Positions 45,453-54,178 of a DNA stretch of 64,000 bases are shown in pieces (the first letter of the stretch is position 1; every line of letters starts with the position of its first letter). This DNA comes from an uncultured Allorhizobium sp. (GTDB taxonomy: Bacteria > Pseudomonadota > Alphaproteobacteria > Rhizobiales > Rhizobiaceae): NCBI GenBank assembly GCA_958439205.1, contig OY288189.1, positions 1,627,001 to 1,691,000 on the forward strand. Direction: 5' to 3'. The notes beneath the pieces are model-generated. The model was given only the letters and a program-made list of their open reading frames with translations. It ran no database searches and had not been told where the DNA came from. The translations under genes and the position numbers were made by a program.

Positions 45453-46637
45453 ATGTCAGCGACGCAAAGATCCACCGCCCTTCGTTCCAATTCCACTCCA
45501 GTCGACCGGAATGAGGCCGCGCCCGCAACTGAAACGGATACCGGGGTCCCTACACCGTCCATCTCGGACACCCCGAAGGCGAAGAAGCGCAGCCCGGTTC
45601 TCCCGGTGATCCTTGCAGCACTCCTCGGCGGCGCGGCTTGGTATGGTTACGGCTGGTGGACCGAGGGTCGGTTCATGGTGTCGACAGAGGATGCCTATAT
45701 CGAAGGTGATATCGCTATCATCTCGCCGAAGGTGTCCGGCTATGTCGAAAAGGTCAATGTGACCAGCGATCAGATCGTCCATGCCGGCGATCCGCTGGTG
45801 ACGCTCGATGGGGGCGACTACCAGATTGCCTATGAGCAGGCGCTCGCCAACAAGGAGAGCGCGGAGCTGTCGGTGAAGCGCATCGATGCGCAGATCATCG
45901 GCGGCGAGGCGAGCGTGGCGCAGTCCGAAGCCCAGCTCGGTGCACTCGAAGCGGCCGCGCGCGGCGCCGAAATCACCGCGAACCGGGCGAGCGACCTTGC
46001 CTCCAAGTCCGTCGGCACTACCGCTGATCTCGACAACGCCAAGGTATCGCTCGACCAGGCACGCGCCAATCTCGTGGCCGGGCAGGCGGCTGTTTCTTCC
46101 GCGAAAGCCAATCTGGCGCTGATGAAGGCGCAGCGCGAAGAGGCCTTGAGCACGGTTCGCCTGCAGCAGCTGGCGATCGACAAGGCCAAGCGCGACCTCG
46201 ATTTCACGGTTCTGAAGGCGCCTTATGACGGCGTGATCGGCAATCTCGCGGTTCAGGCCGGTGACCTCGTCTCCGCCGGCAAGCGGCTCGCAGCTCTCGT
46301 TCCGACCAGCGAGCTCTATATCGAGGCCAACTTCAAGGAGACGCAGATCGCTGATCTGGTGCCTGGCTCCAAGGTTGCGATCCATGTGGACGCCTATGGT
46401 GATCAGCCGCTTGAGGGCACGGTGACCTCCATCGCTCCGGCCTCCGGCGCCATCTTCTCGATGCTGCCGGCCGAAAACGCCACGGGCAATTTCACCAAGG
46501 TCGTCCAGCGCGTGCCTGTTCGCATTGCTCTTCCCGAAGACGCGCTCGCTGGCGGCCATCTGCGCGCCGGCCTCAGCGTCATCGTCGACGTCGACACCCG
46601 CACGGCCCCTGACGGCCGGGCGCTTGCCGCGAAGTAA
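45453..46637 (+). CDS. emrA: Efflux pump periplasmic adaptor (HlyD/EmrA family)
   Basis: The 394-residue membrane-fusion protein has one membrane helix at about residues 48-66 (VLPVILAALLGGAAWYGYGW). A lipoyl-like domain follows (ISPKVSGYVEKVNVTSDQIV), then a long coiled-coil hairpin of Ala, Glu and Lys-rich helices at about residues 135-245. The conserved LKAPYDGVIGNLAVQAGDLV follows the hairpin. It joins the EmrB exporter to an outer-membrane channel encoded elsewhere. The EmrB gene follows after 33 bases. Confidence 0.9.
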   Translation: MSATQRSTALRSNSTPVDRNEAAPATETDTGVPTPSISDTPKAKKRSPVLPVILAALLGGAAWYGYGWWTEGRFMVSTEDAYIEGDIAIISPKVSGYVEKVNVTSDQIVHAGDPLVTLDGGDYQIAYEQALANKESAELSVKRIDAQIIGGEASVAQSEAQLGALEAAARGAEITANRASDLASKSVGTTADLDNAKVSLDQARANLVAGQAAVSSAKANLALMKAQREEALSTVRLQQLAIDKAKRDLDFTVLKAPYDGVIGNLAVQAGDLVSAGKRLAALVPTSELYIEANFKETQIADLVPGSKVAIHVDAYGDQPLEGTVTSIAPASGAIFSMLPAENATGNFTKVVQRVPVRIALPEDALAGGHLRAGLSVIVDVDTRTAPDGRALAAK

Positions 46638-46670
46638 ACCACCGGCAGTCGTTATCGAAAGGGCCGTGTC

Positions 46671-48254
46671 ATGGCCGCAACCACCACACAGGACATCGCT
46701 GCCTCGGCGCCCGCCGAGGAGCGGATGGATCCGAGACGCGTCTTTGCCTTCCTGGCAATGGTCTTCGGCATGTTCATGTCGATCCTCGACATCCAGATCG
46801 TCTCGGCGTCGCTGGCCGAGATCCAGGCCGGCCTGGGGGCGGGGTCCGACGAGGTCGCCTGGGTGCAGACTTCCTATCTGATCGCCGAAGTCATCATGAT
46901 CCCCTTGTCGGGCGTGCTCGCGCGGATCGTGTCGACCCGGGTTCTCTTCACCGTCTGCGCGGCCGGCTTCACGCTTGCCAGTGCGCTGTGCGCGACCGCC
47001 ACCAATATCGAGCAGATGATCGTCTATCGCGCGATCCAGGGCTTTATCGGCGGCGGCATGATCCCGTCGGTGTTTGCCGCGGCCTTCACCATCTTCCCGC
47101 CGTCCAAGCGCAACATTGTCTCGCCGATGGTCGGTCTTGTTGCCACGCTGGCACCGACGATCGGGCCGACGATCGGCGGTTACATCAGCCACGCGATGTC
47201 CTGGCACTGGCTGTTCCTGATCAACGTCATTCCCGGCATGCTGGTGGCTGCGGCCGCCTGGAGCCTGATCGATTTCGACAAGCCGGATCTCAAGCTCCTC
47301 AAGAAATTTGACTGGTGGGGGCTTGCCTCCATGGCCGTCTTCCTCGGCACGATGGAGTTCGTGCTGGAGGAGGGCAACAACAAGGACTGGTTCAACGACC
47401 ACCACATCGTCATGGGCACGGTCGCCATGGTCATCGGCGGGGCCATCTTCTTCTGGCGGGTGTTCAAGGTCGAGCTGCCGGTCGTCGACCTCCGGGCCTT
47501 CTCGAATGCCAACTTCGCCTTCGGTTCGCTCTTCTCCTTCGTCATGGGGGTCGGCCTCTACGGGCTCACCTATCTCTATCCGCTCTATCTCGGTCGTATC
47601 CGTGGCTATGACTCGCTGATGATCGGCGAGACCATGTTCGTGTCGGGGGCTGCTATGTTCCTGACGGCGCCGGTCGCGGGCATGCTGTCAAACAAGCTCG
47701 ACCCGCGCGTGATGATGATGATCGGCTTTTCCGGTTTCGCGCTCGGCACCTACATGATGACGGGCATTACCGCCGACTGGGATTTCTACGAGCTGCTCGT
47801 GCCGCAGATCCTGCGCGGTTGCTCGCTGATGATCTGCATGGTGCCGATCAACAATCTGGCGCTCGGCACGCTGCCGCCGGAGCGGATGAAGAATGCCTCG
47901 GGCCTGTTCAACCTGACCCGTAACCTTGGCGGAGCGGTCGGGCTCGCGATCATCAACACCATGCTGACGCAGAGGACTGACGACCATTATGCACGGCTGT
48001 CCGAGCAGCTTTCCTGGAGCAACCAGGCAGCCCTCGACTGGCTGGCAAGTGTCGGTGCAAACTACGACAGCTACGGCCTCGATGGCACTGCCGTTGCGAT
48101 CAAGAAACTGTCCGGCGTGGTGACGCAGCAGGCCTGGCTCCTGTCCTTCATGGACGTGTTCATGGGGCTGACCGTTCTCTTCGTCGCACTGGTTTTTCTA
48201 GTCTTGCTGCTGAAGAAGCCTCAGGGTGCTGCACCCGCAGGCGCCGGTCACTGA
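46671..48254 (+). CDS. emrB: Multidrug efflux MFS transporter (DHA2, EmrB family)
   Basis: The 527-residue inner-membrane drug/proton antiporter has 14 or so helices. Family motifs are visible: MSILDIQIVSASLAEIQAGL (motif D1 type), QTSYLIAEVIMIPLSG and LAPTIGPTIGGYISHAMSWH (motif C type). A short acidic-free tail ends GAAPAGAGH. It is co-transcribed with the adaptor and followed by an intrinsic terminator. Substrates are likely amphipathic toxins or plant phenolics, inferred from the rhizobial relatives. Confidence 0.92.
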   Translation: MAATTTQDIAASAPAEERMDPRRVFAFLAMVFGMFMSILDIQIVSASLAEIQAGLGAGSDEVAWVQTSYLIAEVIMIPLSGVLARIVSTRVLFTVCAAGFTLASALCATATNIEQMIVYRAIQGFIGGGMIPSVFAAAFTIFPPSKRNIVSPMVGLVATLAPTIGPTIGGYISHAMSWHWLFLINVIPGMLVAAAAWSLIDFDKPDLKLLKKFDWWGLASMAVFLGTMEFVLEEGNNKDWFNDHHIVMGTVAMVIGGAIFFWRVFKVELPVVDLRAFSNANFAFGSLFSFVMGVGLYGLTYLYPLYLGRIRGYDSLMIGETMFVSGAAMFLTAPVAGMLSNKLDPRVMMMIGFSGFALGTYMMTGITADWDFYELLVPQILRGCSLMICMVPINNLALGTLPPERMKNASGLFNLTRNLGGAVGLAIINTMLTQRTDDHYARLSEQLSWSNQAALDWLASVGANYDSYGLDGTAVAIKKLSGVVTQQAWLLSFMDVFMGLTVLFVALVFLVLLLKKPQGAAPAGAGH

Positions 48255-48311
48255 CATCTCCATGCCCGCATAAGCTTCGCGGTCCAGTCTTCACATCGAT
48301 CTCCAGATCTC

Positions 48312-48341
48312 GGCCGTCCCAAGTTGGGGCGGCCATTTTTT
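48312..48341 (+). terminator. Intrinsic terminator of emrAB
   Basis: GGCCGTCCC (48312-48320) pairs with GGGGCGGCC (48326-48334), with one G-U pair, followed by A and seven T. Confidence 0.8.
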
Positions 48342-48352
48342 TGTCTGTAAAA

Positions 48353-48387
48353 GAGGTACGTACATCAGTTTCTGATTTACGTACCTC
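48353..48387. promoter_or_regulatory. 35-base nested palindrome before xylose regulator
   Basis: Outer arms GAGGTACGTA (48353-48362) and TACGTACCTC (48378-48387) and inner arms ATCAG and CTGAT around TTT make a nearly perfect palindrome with one mismatched pair. It lies 34 bases before the regulator start. It is a likely operator for the LacI-type protein encoded next, controlling itself and the xylB/xylA genes. Confidence 0.65.
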
Positions 48388-48421
48388 ATGAGGTGGTGTA
48401 GGAACGGCGCCGGAGGAGAGA

Positions 48422-49447
48422 ATGAAGCCGACAGTCCACGACATCGCGAGCCATGCAGGCGTGAGCCTCGCCACCGTCGACCGGGTGTTGAACCGGCGGC
48501 CGGGTGTGAGTGCGCGCACCCGCGAAAAGGTGGACAAGGCGGTGCACGAGCTTGGCTTCGTGCGCGACGTGGCGGCGGCCAATCTTGCCAAGGGGCGGAC
48601 CTATCCGCTGACCTTCCTCATTCCCTCGAACGACAATTCCTTCATGCGGGGCCTGCGGCTCGCGCTTGACGAGGCGCGCGACCGCGCGGGGGTCGAGCGG
48701 ATCGCGATCCGCCTGGTTGATGTGCCGGCCTTTGACGCAGCAGCGCTTGCACGGGCGCTGAAAGATGCTGCGGCCGACCAACCGGCCGGCATCGCCTTTG
48801 TCGCCGTCGATGCGCCGGAAGTGGCGGTCGCTGCATCCGAGGTCATCGCCGCCGGCATTCCGCTGGTCACGCTGGTGTCGGATCTCTCCGGCACGGAGCG
48901 CGATCATTATGCCGGCATCGACAATGCGGCGGCCGGACGCACGGCCGCAAGCTTGCTCGGCCGTTTTGCAGGTGGTCCCCAGGGCAAGGTGGCGGTGCTT
49001 GCCGGCTCGATGCTGGTGCGAGACCATCGTGAACGCTGCGAGGCCTTCGCCTCCGTCATGGCGCGGGACTTCCCGACGCTGGAGCTTTTGCCGGTGCTTG
49101 AGGGCCGTGACGATCCTGCTGTCGTCGAGCGGCTGGTTGCGGCACTCTTCTCGGGGCTTGACGATATCGTCGCCCTCTACAGCCTGGGTGCCGGCAATCG
49201 CGGCCTGGTCAAGGCGCTGGAAAGCGTGCCGGCCGAGCGGCGGCCTGTCGTCATCGCCCATGAATTGACCGAGACAACGCGCGGTGCGCTGCAATCGGGG
49301 CTGATCGACGCCGTGCTCAACCAGGATGCGGGACACGAGGTTCGCAGTGCGATCCGTGTCCTTAAGGCCAAGGCCGATGGGCTGCCGGTCGTTGCCGACC
49401 AGGAGCGCATTCGTATCGACATATTCTTGAAGGACAATCTGCCCTGA
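48422..49447 (+). CDS. LacI-type regulator, probably of xylose genes
   Basis: The 341-residue protein has a LacI helix-turn-helix (VHDIASHAGVSLATVDRVLN, residues about 5-24) with hinge helix ANLAKGRTYPLTF. A periplasmic-binding-type effector domain follows with FLIPSNDNSFMRGLRLAL near residue 65. The gene precedes xylB by 23 bases in the same direction, so it probably senses xylose or a derivative and controls this operon. GGAGGAGAG lies just upstream of the ATG at 48422. It is unrelated to the AraC-type XylR of enteric bacteria. Confidence 0.85.
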   Translation: MKPTVHDIASHAGVSLATVDRVLNRRPGVSARTREKVDKAVHELGFVRDVAAANLAKGRTYPLTFLIPSNDNSFMRGLRLALDEARDRAGVERIAIRLVDVPAFDAAALARALKDAAADQPAGIAFVAVDAPEVAVAASEVIAAGIPLVTLVSDLSGTERDHYAGIDNAAAGRTAASLLGRFAGGPQGKVAVLAGSMLVRDHRERCEAFASVMARDFPTLELLPVLEGRDDPAVVERLVAALFSGLDDIVALYSLGAGNRGLVKALESVPAERRPVVIAHELTETTRGALQSGLIDAVLNQDAGHEVRSAIRVLKAKADGLPVVADQERIRIDIFLKDNLP

Positions 49448-49470
49448 AGGCAGAGGAATGGAGGACTCCC

Positions 49471-50925
49471 ATGTATCTCGGATTGGATCTCGGCACATCC
49501 GGCATCAAGGCGATGCTGATCAACGACGCCCAGCAGGTGATCGGCGTTGGTCATGCGGCGCTGACCGTGCAGCGGCCGCATCCCGGCTGGTCTGAACAGG
49601 CGCCGGGCGACTGGCTGCATGCGACGGAAGAGGCGATCGCAGCGCTGAAGGCAGCGCATCCCAAGGAGCTGGCAGCGGTTCGGGGCATCGGCCTTTCCGG
49701 CCACATGCATGGTGCGACGCTTGTCGACGCCAAGGGGCGGGTGCTTCGGCCCTGCATTCTCTGGAACGATACGCGCAGCCATGCGGAAGCAGCAGCCCTC
49801 GATGCCGATCCGCGCTTCCGGGCGCTGACCGGCAACATCGTCTTCCCCGGCTTCACCGCACCGAAGCTCGCCTGGGTGAAGAACAACGAACCAGAGACCT
49901 TTGCCAAGGTCGCCAAGGTCTTGCTGCCCAAGGATTACCTGCGCTTCTGGCTGACGGGGGAATATCTCTCTGACATGTCCGACTCGGCTGGCACCAGCTG
50001 GCTCGATACGGGCAAGCGAGCCTGGTCGACGGAACTGCTGGACGCCACGGGACTGACCATCGAGCAGATGCCGGGTCTGGTCGAAGGGACCGATCGGGCC
50101 GGCACGCTGCGTGCCGAACTTGCCGTGAAATGGGGCCTGGGATCCGACGTCGTGATTGCCGGCGGGGCAGGGGACAATGCGGCCTCGGCCTGCGGCATGG
50201 GCACGGTTGCCGAAGGTCAGGCCTTCGTCTCGCTCGGCACGTCGGGTGTGCTGTTCGCGGCCAATGCTTCCTATCTGCCGAAGCCGGAAAGCGCCGTGCA
50301 TGCGTTTTGCCATGCTCTGCCCAATACCTGGCACCAGATGGGTGTCATCCTGTCGGCAACCGATGCGCTGAACTGGCATTCGGGCGTGACCGCTAAATCG
50401 GCGGGCGAACTGACCGGCGAACTCGGCGATGCCCTGAAGGCTCCCACAGGAGTGACCTTCCTTCCCTATCTCTCGGGCGAGCGCACACCGCACAACGATG
50501 CGAAGATCCGCGGTGCCTTCATCGGGCTTGGCCATGAGAGCGACCGCGCGGTGCTGACGCAGGCGGTGCTGGAAGGCGTCACCTTCGCGATCCGCGACAG
50601 TCTGGAGGCGCTGAAATTCGCGGGAACCTCGATCAGCCGTGTCACGGCAATCGGCGGCGGTTCGCGCTCGCGCTACTGGTTGTCCTCGATTGCCACCGCG
50701 CTCGACATGCCGGTCGACACTCCCGCCGACGGCGACTTCGGGGCAGCCTTCGGGGCGGCACGTCTCGGACTGATCGCGGCGACCGGGGCGGATCCGCTGT
50801 CGGTCTGCACGGCACCGCAGACGGCGGAGACGGTGGAGCCGGTCAAGGATCTGACGTCGGCTTACGAGACTGCTTACGGTCGCTACCGGGCGCTTTATCC
50901 GGCGATCCGTTCCCTCGGCAGCTGA
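49471..50925 (+). CDS. xylB: Xylulokinase
   Basis: The 484-residue FGGY-family kinase phosphorylates D-xylulose to xylulose-5-phosphate. The N-terminal phosphate-binding motif is YLGLDLGTSGIKAMLI. The substrate region GLSGHMHGATLVD at about residue 73 is typical of XylB. The second nucleotide segment AFVSLGTSGVLFAAN and LPYLSGERTPHND are also family marks. Its product enters the pentose phosphate pathway, where transaldolase in this window also acts. The gene follows its regulator closely. Confidence 0.95.
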   Translation: MYLGLDLGTSGIKAMLINDAQQVIGVGHAALTVQRPHPGWSEQAPGDWLHATEEAIAALKAAHPKELAAVRGIGLSGHMHGATLVDAKGRVLRPCILWNDTRSHAEAAALDADPRFRALTGNIVFPGFTAPKLAWVKNNEPETFAKVAKVLLPKDYLRFWLTGEYLSDMSDSAGTSWLDTGKRAWSTELLDATGLTIEQMPGLVEGTDRAGTLRAELAVKWGLGSDVVIAGGAGDNAASACGMGTVAEGQAFVSLGTSGVLFAANASYLPKPESAVHAFCHALPNTWHQMGVILSATDALNWHSGVTAKSAGELTGELGDALKAPTGVTFLPYLSGERTPHNDAKIRGAFIGLGHESDRAVLTQAVLEGVTFAIRDSLEALKFAGTSISRVTAIGGGSRSRYWLSSIATALDMPVDTPADGDFGAAFGAARLGLIAATGADPLSVCTAPQTAETVEPVKDLTSAYETAYGRYRALYPAIRSLGS

Positions 50926-50928
50926 CGC

Positions 50929-51056
50929 CCCCTCATCCCCGGCGCAACACGTTGCGCCTGACCTGCCGGCACCTTCTCCCCGCTGGGGAGAAGAGACAAG
51001 CGGCAGGCGCCGACATCTTCCTCTCCCCAGCGGGGAGAGGGCAGGGTGAGGGGGAA
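50929..51056. repeat. Palindromic repeat between xylB and xylA
   Basis: CCTTCTCCCCGC-TGGGGAGAAG at about 50973-50994 and CCTCTCCCCAGC-GGGGAGAGG at about 51020-51041 are inverse copies. They are flanked by CCCCTCATCCCC on the left and GGTGAGGGGG on the right. A GCGCAACACGTTGCGC hairpin lies at 50942-50957. Insertion inside the operon may separate xylB and xylA expression. Confidence 0.6.
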
Positions 51057-51106
51057 CCCCACCCAGTGCCATCACAAATTAACGAACACACCAAGGAGGA
51101 CTACCC

Positions 51107-52417
51107 ATGAGCACAGGTTTCTTCGGCAACATCCAGAAGATCAAATATGAAGGCGAAGGCAGCACCAATCCGCTGGCCTTCCGCCACTACAATCCCGACG
51201 AAGTGGTGATGGGCAAGCGCATGGAAGACCATCTGCGCTTTGCGATTGCCTATTGGCACACCTTCGTCTGGCCGGGCACCGACCCGTTCGGCGGCAACAC
51301 GTTTGAGCGTCCCTGGTTCAAGGACACGATGGATGCTGCGAAGCTGAAGGCCGATGTCGCCTTCGAATTCTTCCAGCTGCTCGGCACGCCGTATTACTGC
51401 TTCCACGACGCCGACGTTCGCCCTGAGGGCAACAGCTTCGCCGAGAACACCAAGAACCTGAACGAGATCGTCGACTACTTCGCCAAGAAGCAGGAAGAGA
51501 CCGGCGTGAAGCTCCTTTGGGGCACGGCAAACATGTTCTCGCATCGCCGCTATATGTCGGGCGCTGCCACCAATCCGGATCCGGACGTTTTCGCTTTCGC
51601 CGCTGCGACGGTGAAGACCTGCCTCGACGCGACCCTGCGTCTCGGCGGCGAGAACTATGTGCTGTGGGGTGGCCGTGAAGGCTATGAGACGCTGCTCAAC
51701 ACCGATCTTTCCCGCGAACTTGACCAGATGGGCCGCTTCCTCAACCTCGTCGTCGAATACAAGCACAAGATCGGCTTCAAGGGCGCAATCCTGATCGAGC
51801 CGAAGCCGCAGGAGCCGTCGAAGCATCAGTACGACTACGACGTCGCCACCGTCTACGGCTTCCTGAAGCGCTACGGTCTCGAGAACGAAGTGAAGGTGAA
51901 CATCGAGCAGGGCCATGCGATCCTTGCCGGCCACTCCTTCGAGCACGAACTGGCGCTTGCCAATGCGCTCGGCATCTTCGGCTCGATCGACATGAACCGC
52001 AACGACTACCAGTCGGGCTGGGATACCGACCAGTTCCCGAACAATGTTCCGGAAATGGCGCTGGCTTACTACCAAGTCCTGCAGGCCGGCGGCTTCACCA
52101 CCGGTGGCACCAACTTCGACGCCAAGCTGCGCCGCCAGTCGCTCGACGCCGAAGACCTGCTGATCGGTCATATCGGCGGCATGGACTGCTGCGCCCGTGG
52201 CCTGAAGGCTGCCGCCAAGATGGTCGAAGACAAGGCGCTGTCGGCTCCGCTCAACAGCCGTTACGCCGGCTGGGACAAGGCCGAGAACCAGAAGATGCTG
52301 CGCGGCGAGGAAAGCCTCGATGCGATCGCTGCTCGCGTTGAAGCCAAGAACGTCAACCCGAAGCCGGTTTCCGGCAAGCAGGAACTGCTGGAAAACGTGG
52401 TCAACCGCTACGTTTGA
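51107..52417 (+). CDS. xylA: Xylose isomerase
   Basis: The 436-residue metal-dependent enzyme converts D-xylose to D-xylulose. Family features include [15 protein letters not shown] [18 protein letters not shown], catalytic-histidine region [18 protein letters not shown] and substrate loop [13 protein letters not shown]. Metal-ligand segments are [18 protein letters not shown] and [20 protein letters not shown]. Length fits the class II enzymes. AAGGAGGAC is well placed before the ATG at 51107. Confidence 0.97.
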   Translation: MSTGFFGNIQKIKYEGEGSTNPLAFRHYNPDEVVMGKRMEDHLRFAIAYWHTFVWPGTDPFGGNTFERPWFKDTMDAAKLKADVAFEFFQLLGTPYYCFHDADVRPEGNSFAENTKNLNEIVDYFAKKQEETGVKLLWGTANMFSHRRYMSGAATNPDPDVFAFAAATVKTCLDATLRLGGENYVLWGGREGYETLLNTDLSRELDQMGRFLNLVVEYKHKIGFKGAILIEPKPQEPSKHQYDYDVATVYGFLKRYGLENEVKVNIEQGHAILAGHSFEHELALANALGIFGSIDMNRNDYQSGWDTDQFPNNVPEMALAYYQVLQAGGFTTGGTNFDAKLRRQSLDAEDLLIGHIGGMDCCARGLKAAAKMVEDKALSAPLNSRYAGWDKAENQKMLRGEESLDAIAARVEAKNVNPKPVSGKQELLENVVNRYV

Positions 52418-52444
52418 TTTCGACGCTTTTGAGTGCGTTTGGGG

Positions 52445-52472
52445 GCCGGGGCGCGAAAGCGTCCCGGCTTTT
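52445..52472 (+). terminator. Intrinsic terminator of xylA
   Basis: GCCGGGGCGC (52445-52454) pairs with GCGTCCCGGC (52459-52468) around a GAAA tetraloop, followed by four T. Confidence 0.8.
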
Positions 52473-52485
52473 CGCATTCCTCAAC

Positions 52486-52635
52486 CGTCGTCATCCTCGG
52501 GCTCGTCCCGAGGATTTGCCGCGGGTGGCTGCGGTTCAGACTTCTCAGGAATGCTGGGGGAGCCGCGGTCGCCAGGAGGGTCGAGTTTGCAGCAGGCAGC
52601 AGTGGATCCTCGGGATGAGCCCGAGGATGACGACG
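52486..52635. repeat. 150-base inverted-repeat element with 30-base arms
   Basis: The arms 52486-52515 and 52606-52635 are inverse copies with one mismatch. Each arm holds a hairpin, ATCCTCGGG with CCCGAGGAT. The motif TCATCCTCGGG is common in alphaproteobacterial intergenic DNA. The inner 90 bases show no gene. This occupies most of the gap between xylA and the GreA-family gene. Confidence 0.7.
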
Positions 52636-52710
52636 TTGGCGGATTTGCGACGTCCGTTGCAGGCCTCGGATATGATGACGGCGGGGAAGGCGTTGCTTGA
52701 CGACCGGCCT

Positions 52711-53193
52711 TTAAGCTATGGCCGTGATCTCCAACTCCTGGTCGCCGACCGTCACAACGTCACCGACGCTTTTGCCCATCAGCCGCGCGGCGACGGGCGA
52801 AACGAACGAAATCGAGCCCGCCTTGGGATCGGCCTCGTCCTCACCGACGATACGGTAGGTCTGGACGCGACCGTCGTCTCGCTCGAAGGTGACCTTGCTA
52901 CCGAAGGCGACGACGGCGTTGGTTTCGGGCTCCGGGATGACCTGCGCGGTGCGCAGACGCTCCGTCAGGTATTTGAGGTCACGATAGGGGACCGCCGACT
53001 GGCGACGGCGCTCGTTCACATCCTCGACCGCCTGTGCCGCGAGATAGGCGATGCGGGCCTCCTCGGCCTCGGCCTCAAGCCGCACCAGCCCTTGGGCCGT
53101 CACCAGGTTCGGGTGATGCGAGATCGGACGATCCGGCAGATGGAGTTCTGCTGCGGTTTCCGAACTCTCTTCTTTGGTGAAGGCGACACTCAT
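52711..53193 (-). CDS. GreA/GreB-family transcription factor
   Basis: The 160-residue protein has a short N-terminal coiled coil (LVRLEAEAEEARIAYLAAQA) and the C-terminal FKBP-like Gre domain with VIPEPETNAVVAFGSKVTFE and ISFVSPVAARLMGKSVGDVV. Gre factors enter the secondary channel of RNA polymerase and stimulate transcript cleavage. Its N-terminus (MSVAFTKEESSETAAELHLP) resembles the extra GreA-like paralogues of rhizobia rather than the housekeeping GreA. The start at 53193 is followed by a clean protein. Confidence 0.85.
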   Translation of the reverse strand: MSVAFTKEESSETAAELHLPDRPISHHPNLVTAQGLVRLEAEAEEARIAYLAAQAVEDVNERRRQSAVPYRDLKYLTERLRTAQVIPEPETNAVVAFGSKVTFERDDGRVQTYRIVGEDEADPKAGSISFVSPVAARLMGKSVGDVVTVGDQELEITAIA

Positions 53194-53350
53194 GGGGTAT
53201 TCCGATCATAAATCGTGGGCTGCCAACATAGGGGCAGCTGGCGGGTATGCCAAGAAGTGCGGGCGCCGGCTGAGGTGCAGTTACAGCTGCAGTTGCATTC
53301 AGTCGGGCGTTCCCTCAGTCTCCTAACAGTTTCAGCACCTAAGTGTTTCC

Positions 53351-54163
53351 ATGGCGAAAATCGCGAACCGGATTATTCTTTTCATTCTGCTTTCAGCGCT
53401 GACACAGCTCGGAGGTCTTGCCTACATTGCGACACTCGGTGTGGCCAGGGTTTTGCGCCTTGGAAGCGTGCTTGCAAGGCTCAGCCTTTTCCTTGCCTTC
53501 TACATAGGCTTAACCTACGCTGCGACGTTCATCGCACCGCATTTCGGCCGTGTAGCGCTTTCCTGCTTTGCCAAGTCAGCGGATCATCTCGTTGTGCGAT
53601 CACCCCTCTACTGTGCCCTCAACCGGAACTATGTCACGCCCGGCCTGTTGCGGATGGCCGAGGGGCTTGCAGACCACATGAATGCCCGTTTCCCTGGCAC
53701 GGTCACTGTTGCCCTGGATGCCAACTTTCCGTTCATCGACGGATTTCCGCTGTTGCCGCATCTCTCCCACGCCGATGGCCGGAAGCTGGATCTTGCGTTC
53801 TACTATCGTGATGGCGCGGGTCGCTTCCTCAATGGCGTCACGCGTTCGCCGATCGGCTATTTCGCCTTCGAGCAACCGAATTCAACGGACACGCAGCCTT
53901 GTGCCGGGCGTCATGACTGGCTGACGACCCGCTGGGATCTTGCATGGCTACAGCCGTTTTTTCCTGTCTACGGGATCGAGCCCGAGCGAATGCGCGCGGC
54001 CGTTTCCTGGCTCGCGGAGACAGGCGTTGCTGAGTATGGGGTCGAGAAAGTTTTCCTTGAGCCGCATCTCACGGATGCGCTGGGCGTTGCGGCTCCGGCC
54101 GTCCGCTTCCAGGGGTGCCGCGCCGCGCGTCACGACGACCACATCCACGTGCAGATCCAATAG
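53351..54163 (+). CDS. Membrane protein with LAS-peptidase-like C-terminal domain
   Basis: I do not recognise a named family. The 270-residue protein has two N-terminal hydrophobic segments (about residues 7-30 and 44-62) and a soluble domain from about residue 85. Three features recall the LAS superfamily of zinc peptidases (MepA, VanX, D-Ala-D-Ala cleaving). H140 and D147 lie in SHADGRKLDLAF with the family Hx6D spacing, and H264-x-H266 sits at the C-terminus in HDDHIHVQIQ. A murein or D-amino-acid peptide target is a reasonable guess. It is convergent with the LacI gene at 54179. Confidence 0.65.
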   Translation: MAKIANRIILFILLSALTQLGGLAYIATLGVARVLRLGSVLARLSLFLAFYIGLTYAATFIAPHFGRVALSCFAKSADHLVVRSPLYCALNRNYVTPGLLRMAEGLADHMNARFPGTVTVALDANFPFIDGFPLLPHLSHADGRKLDLAFYYRDGAGRFLNGVTRSPIGYFAFEQPNSTDTQPCAGRHDWLTTRWDLAWLQPFFPVYGIEPERMRAAVSWLAETGVAEYGVEKVFLEPHLTDALGVAAPAVRFQGCRAARHDDHIHVQIQ

Positions 54164-54178
54164 CGCTGCTGTATCGTC

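Noticed and set aside
45456..47405. A 649-codon minus-strand frame opposite emrA and emrB
   Set aside because: It is the reverse of two well-recognised efflux genes and has shadow-type composition.
49177..51075. A 632-codon minus-strand frame opposite the xylose regulator and xylB
   Set aside because: It covers two unrelated genes and a palindromic repeat and has no recognisable domain.
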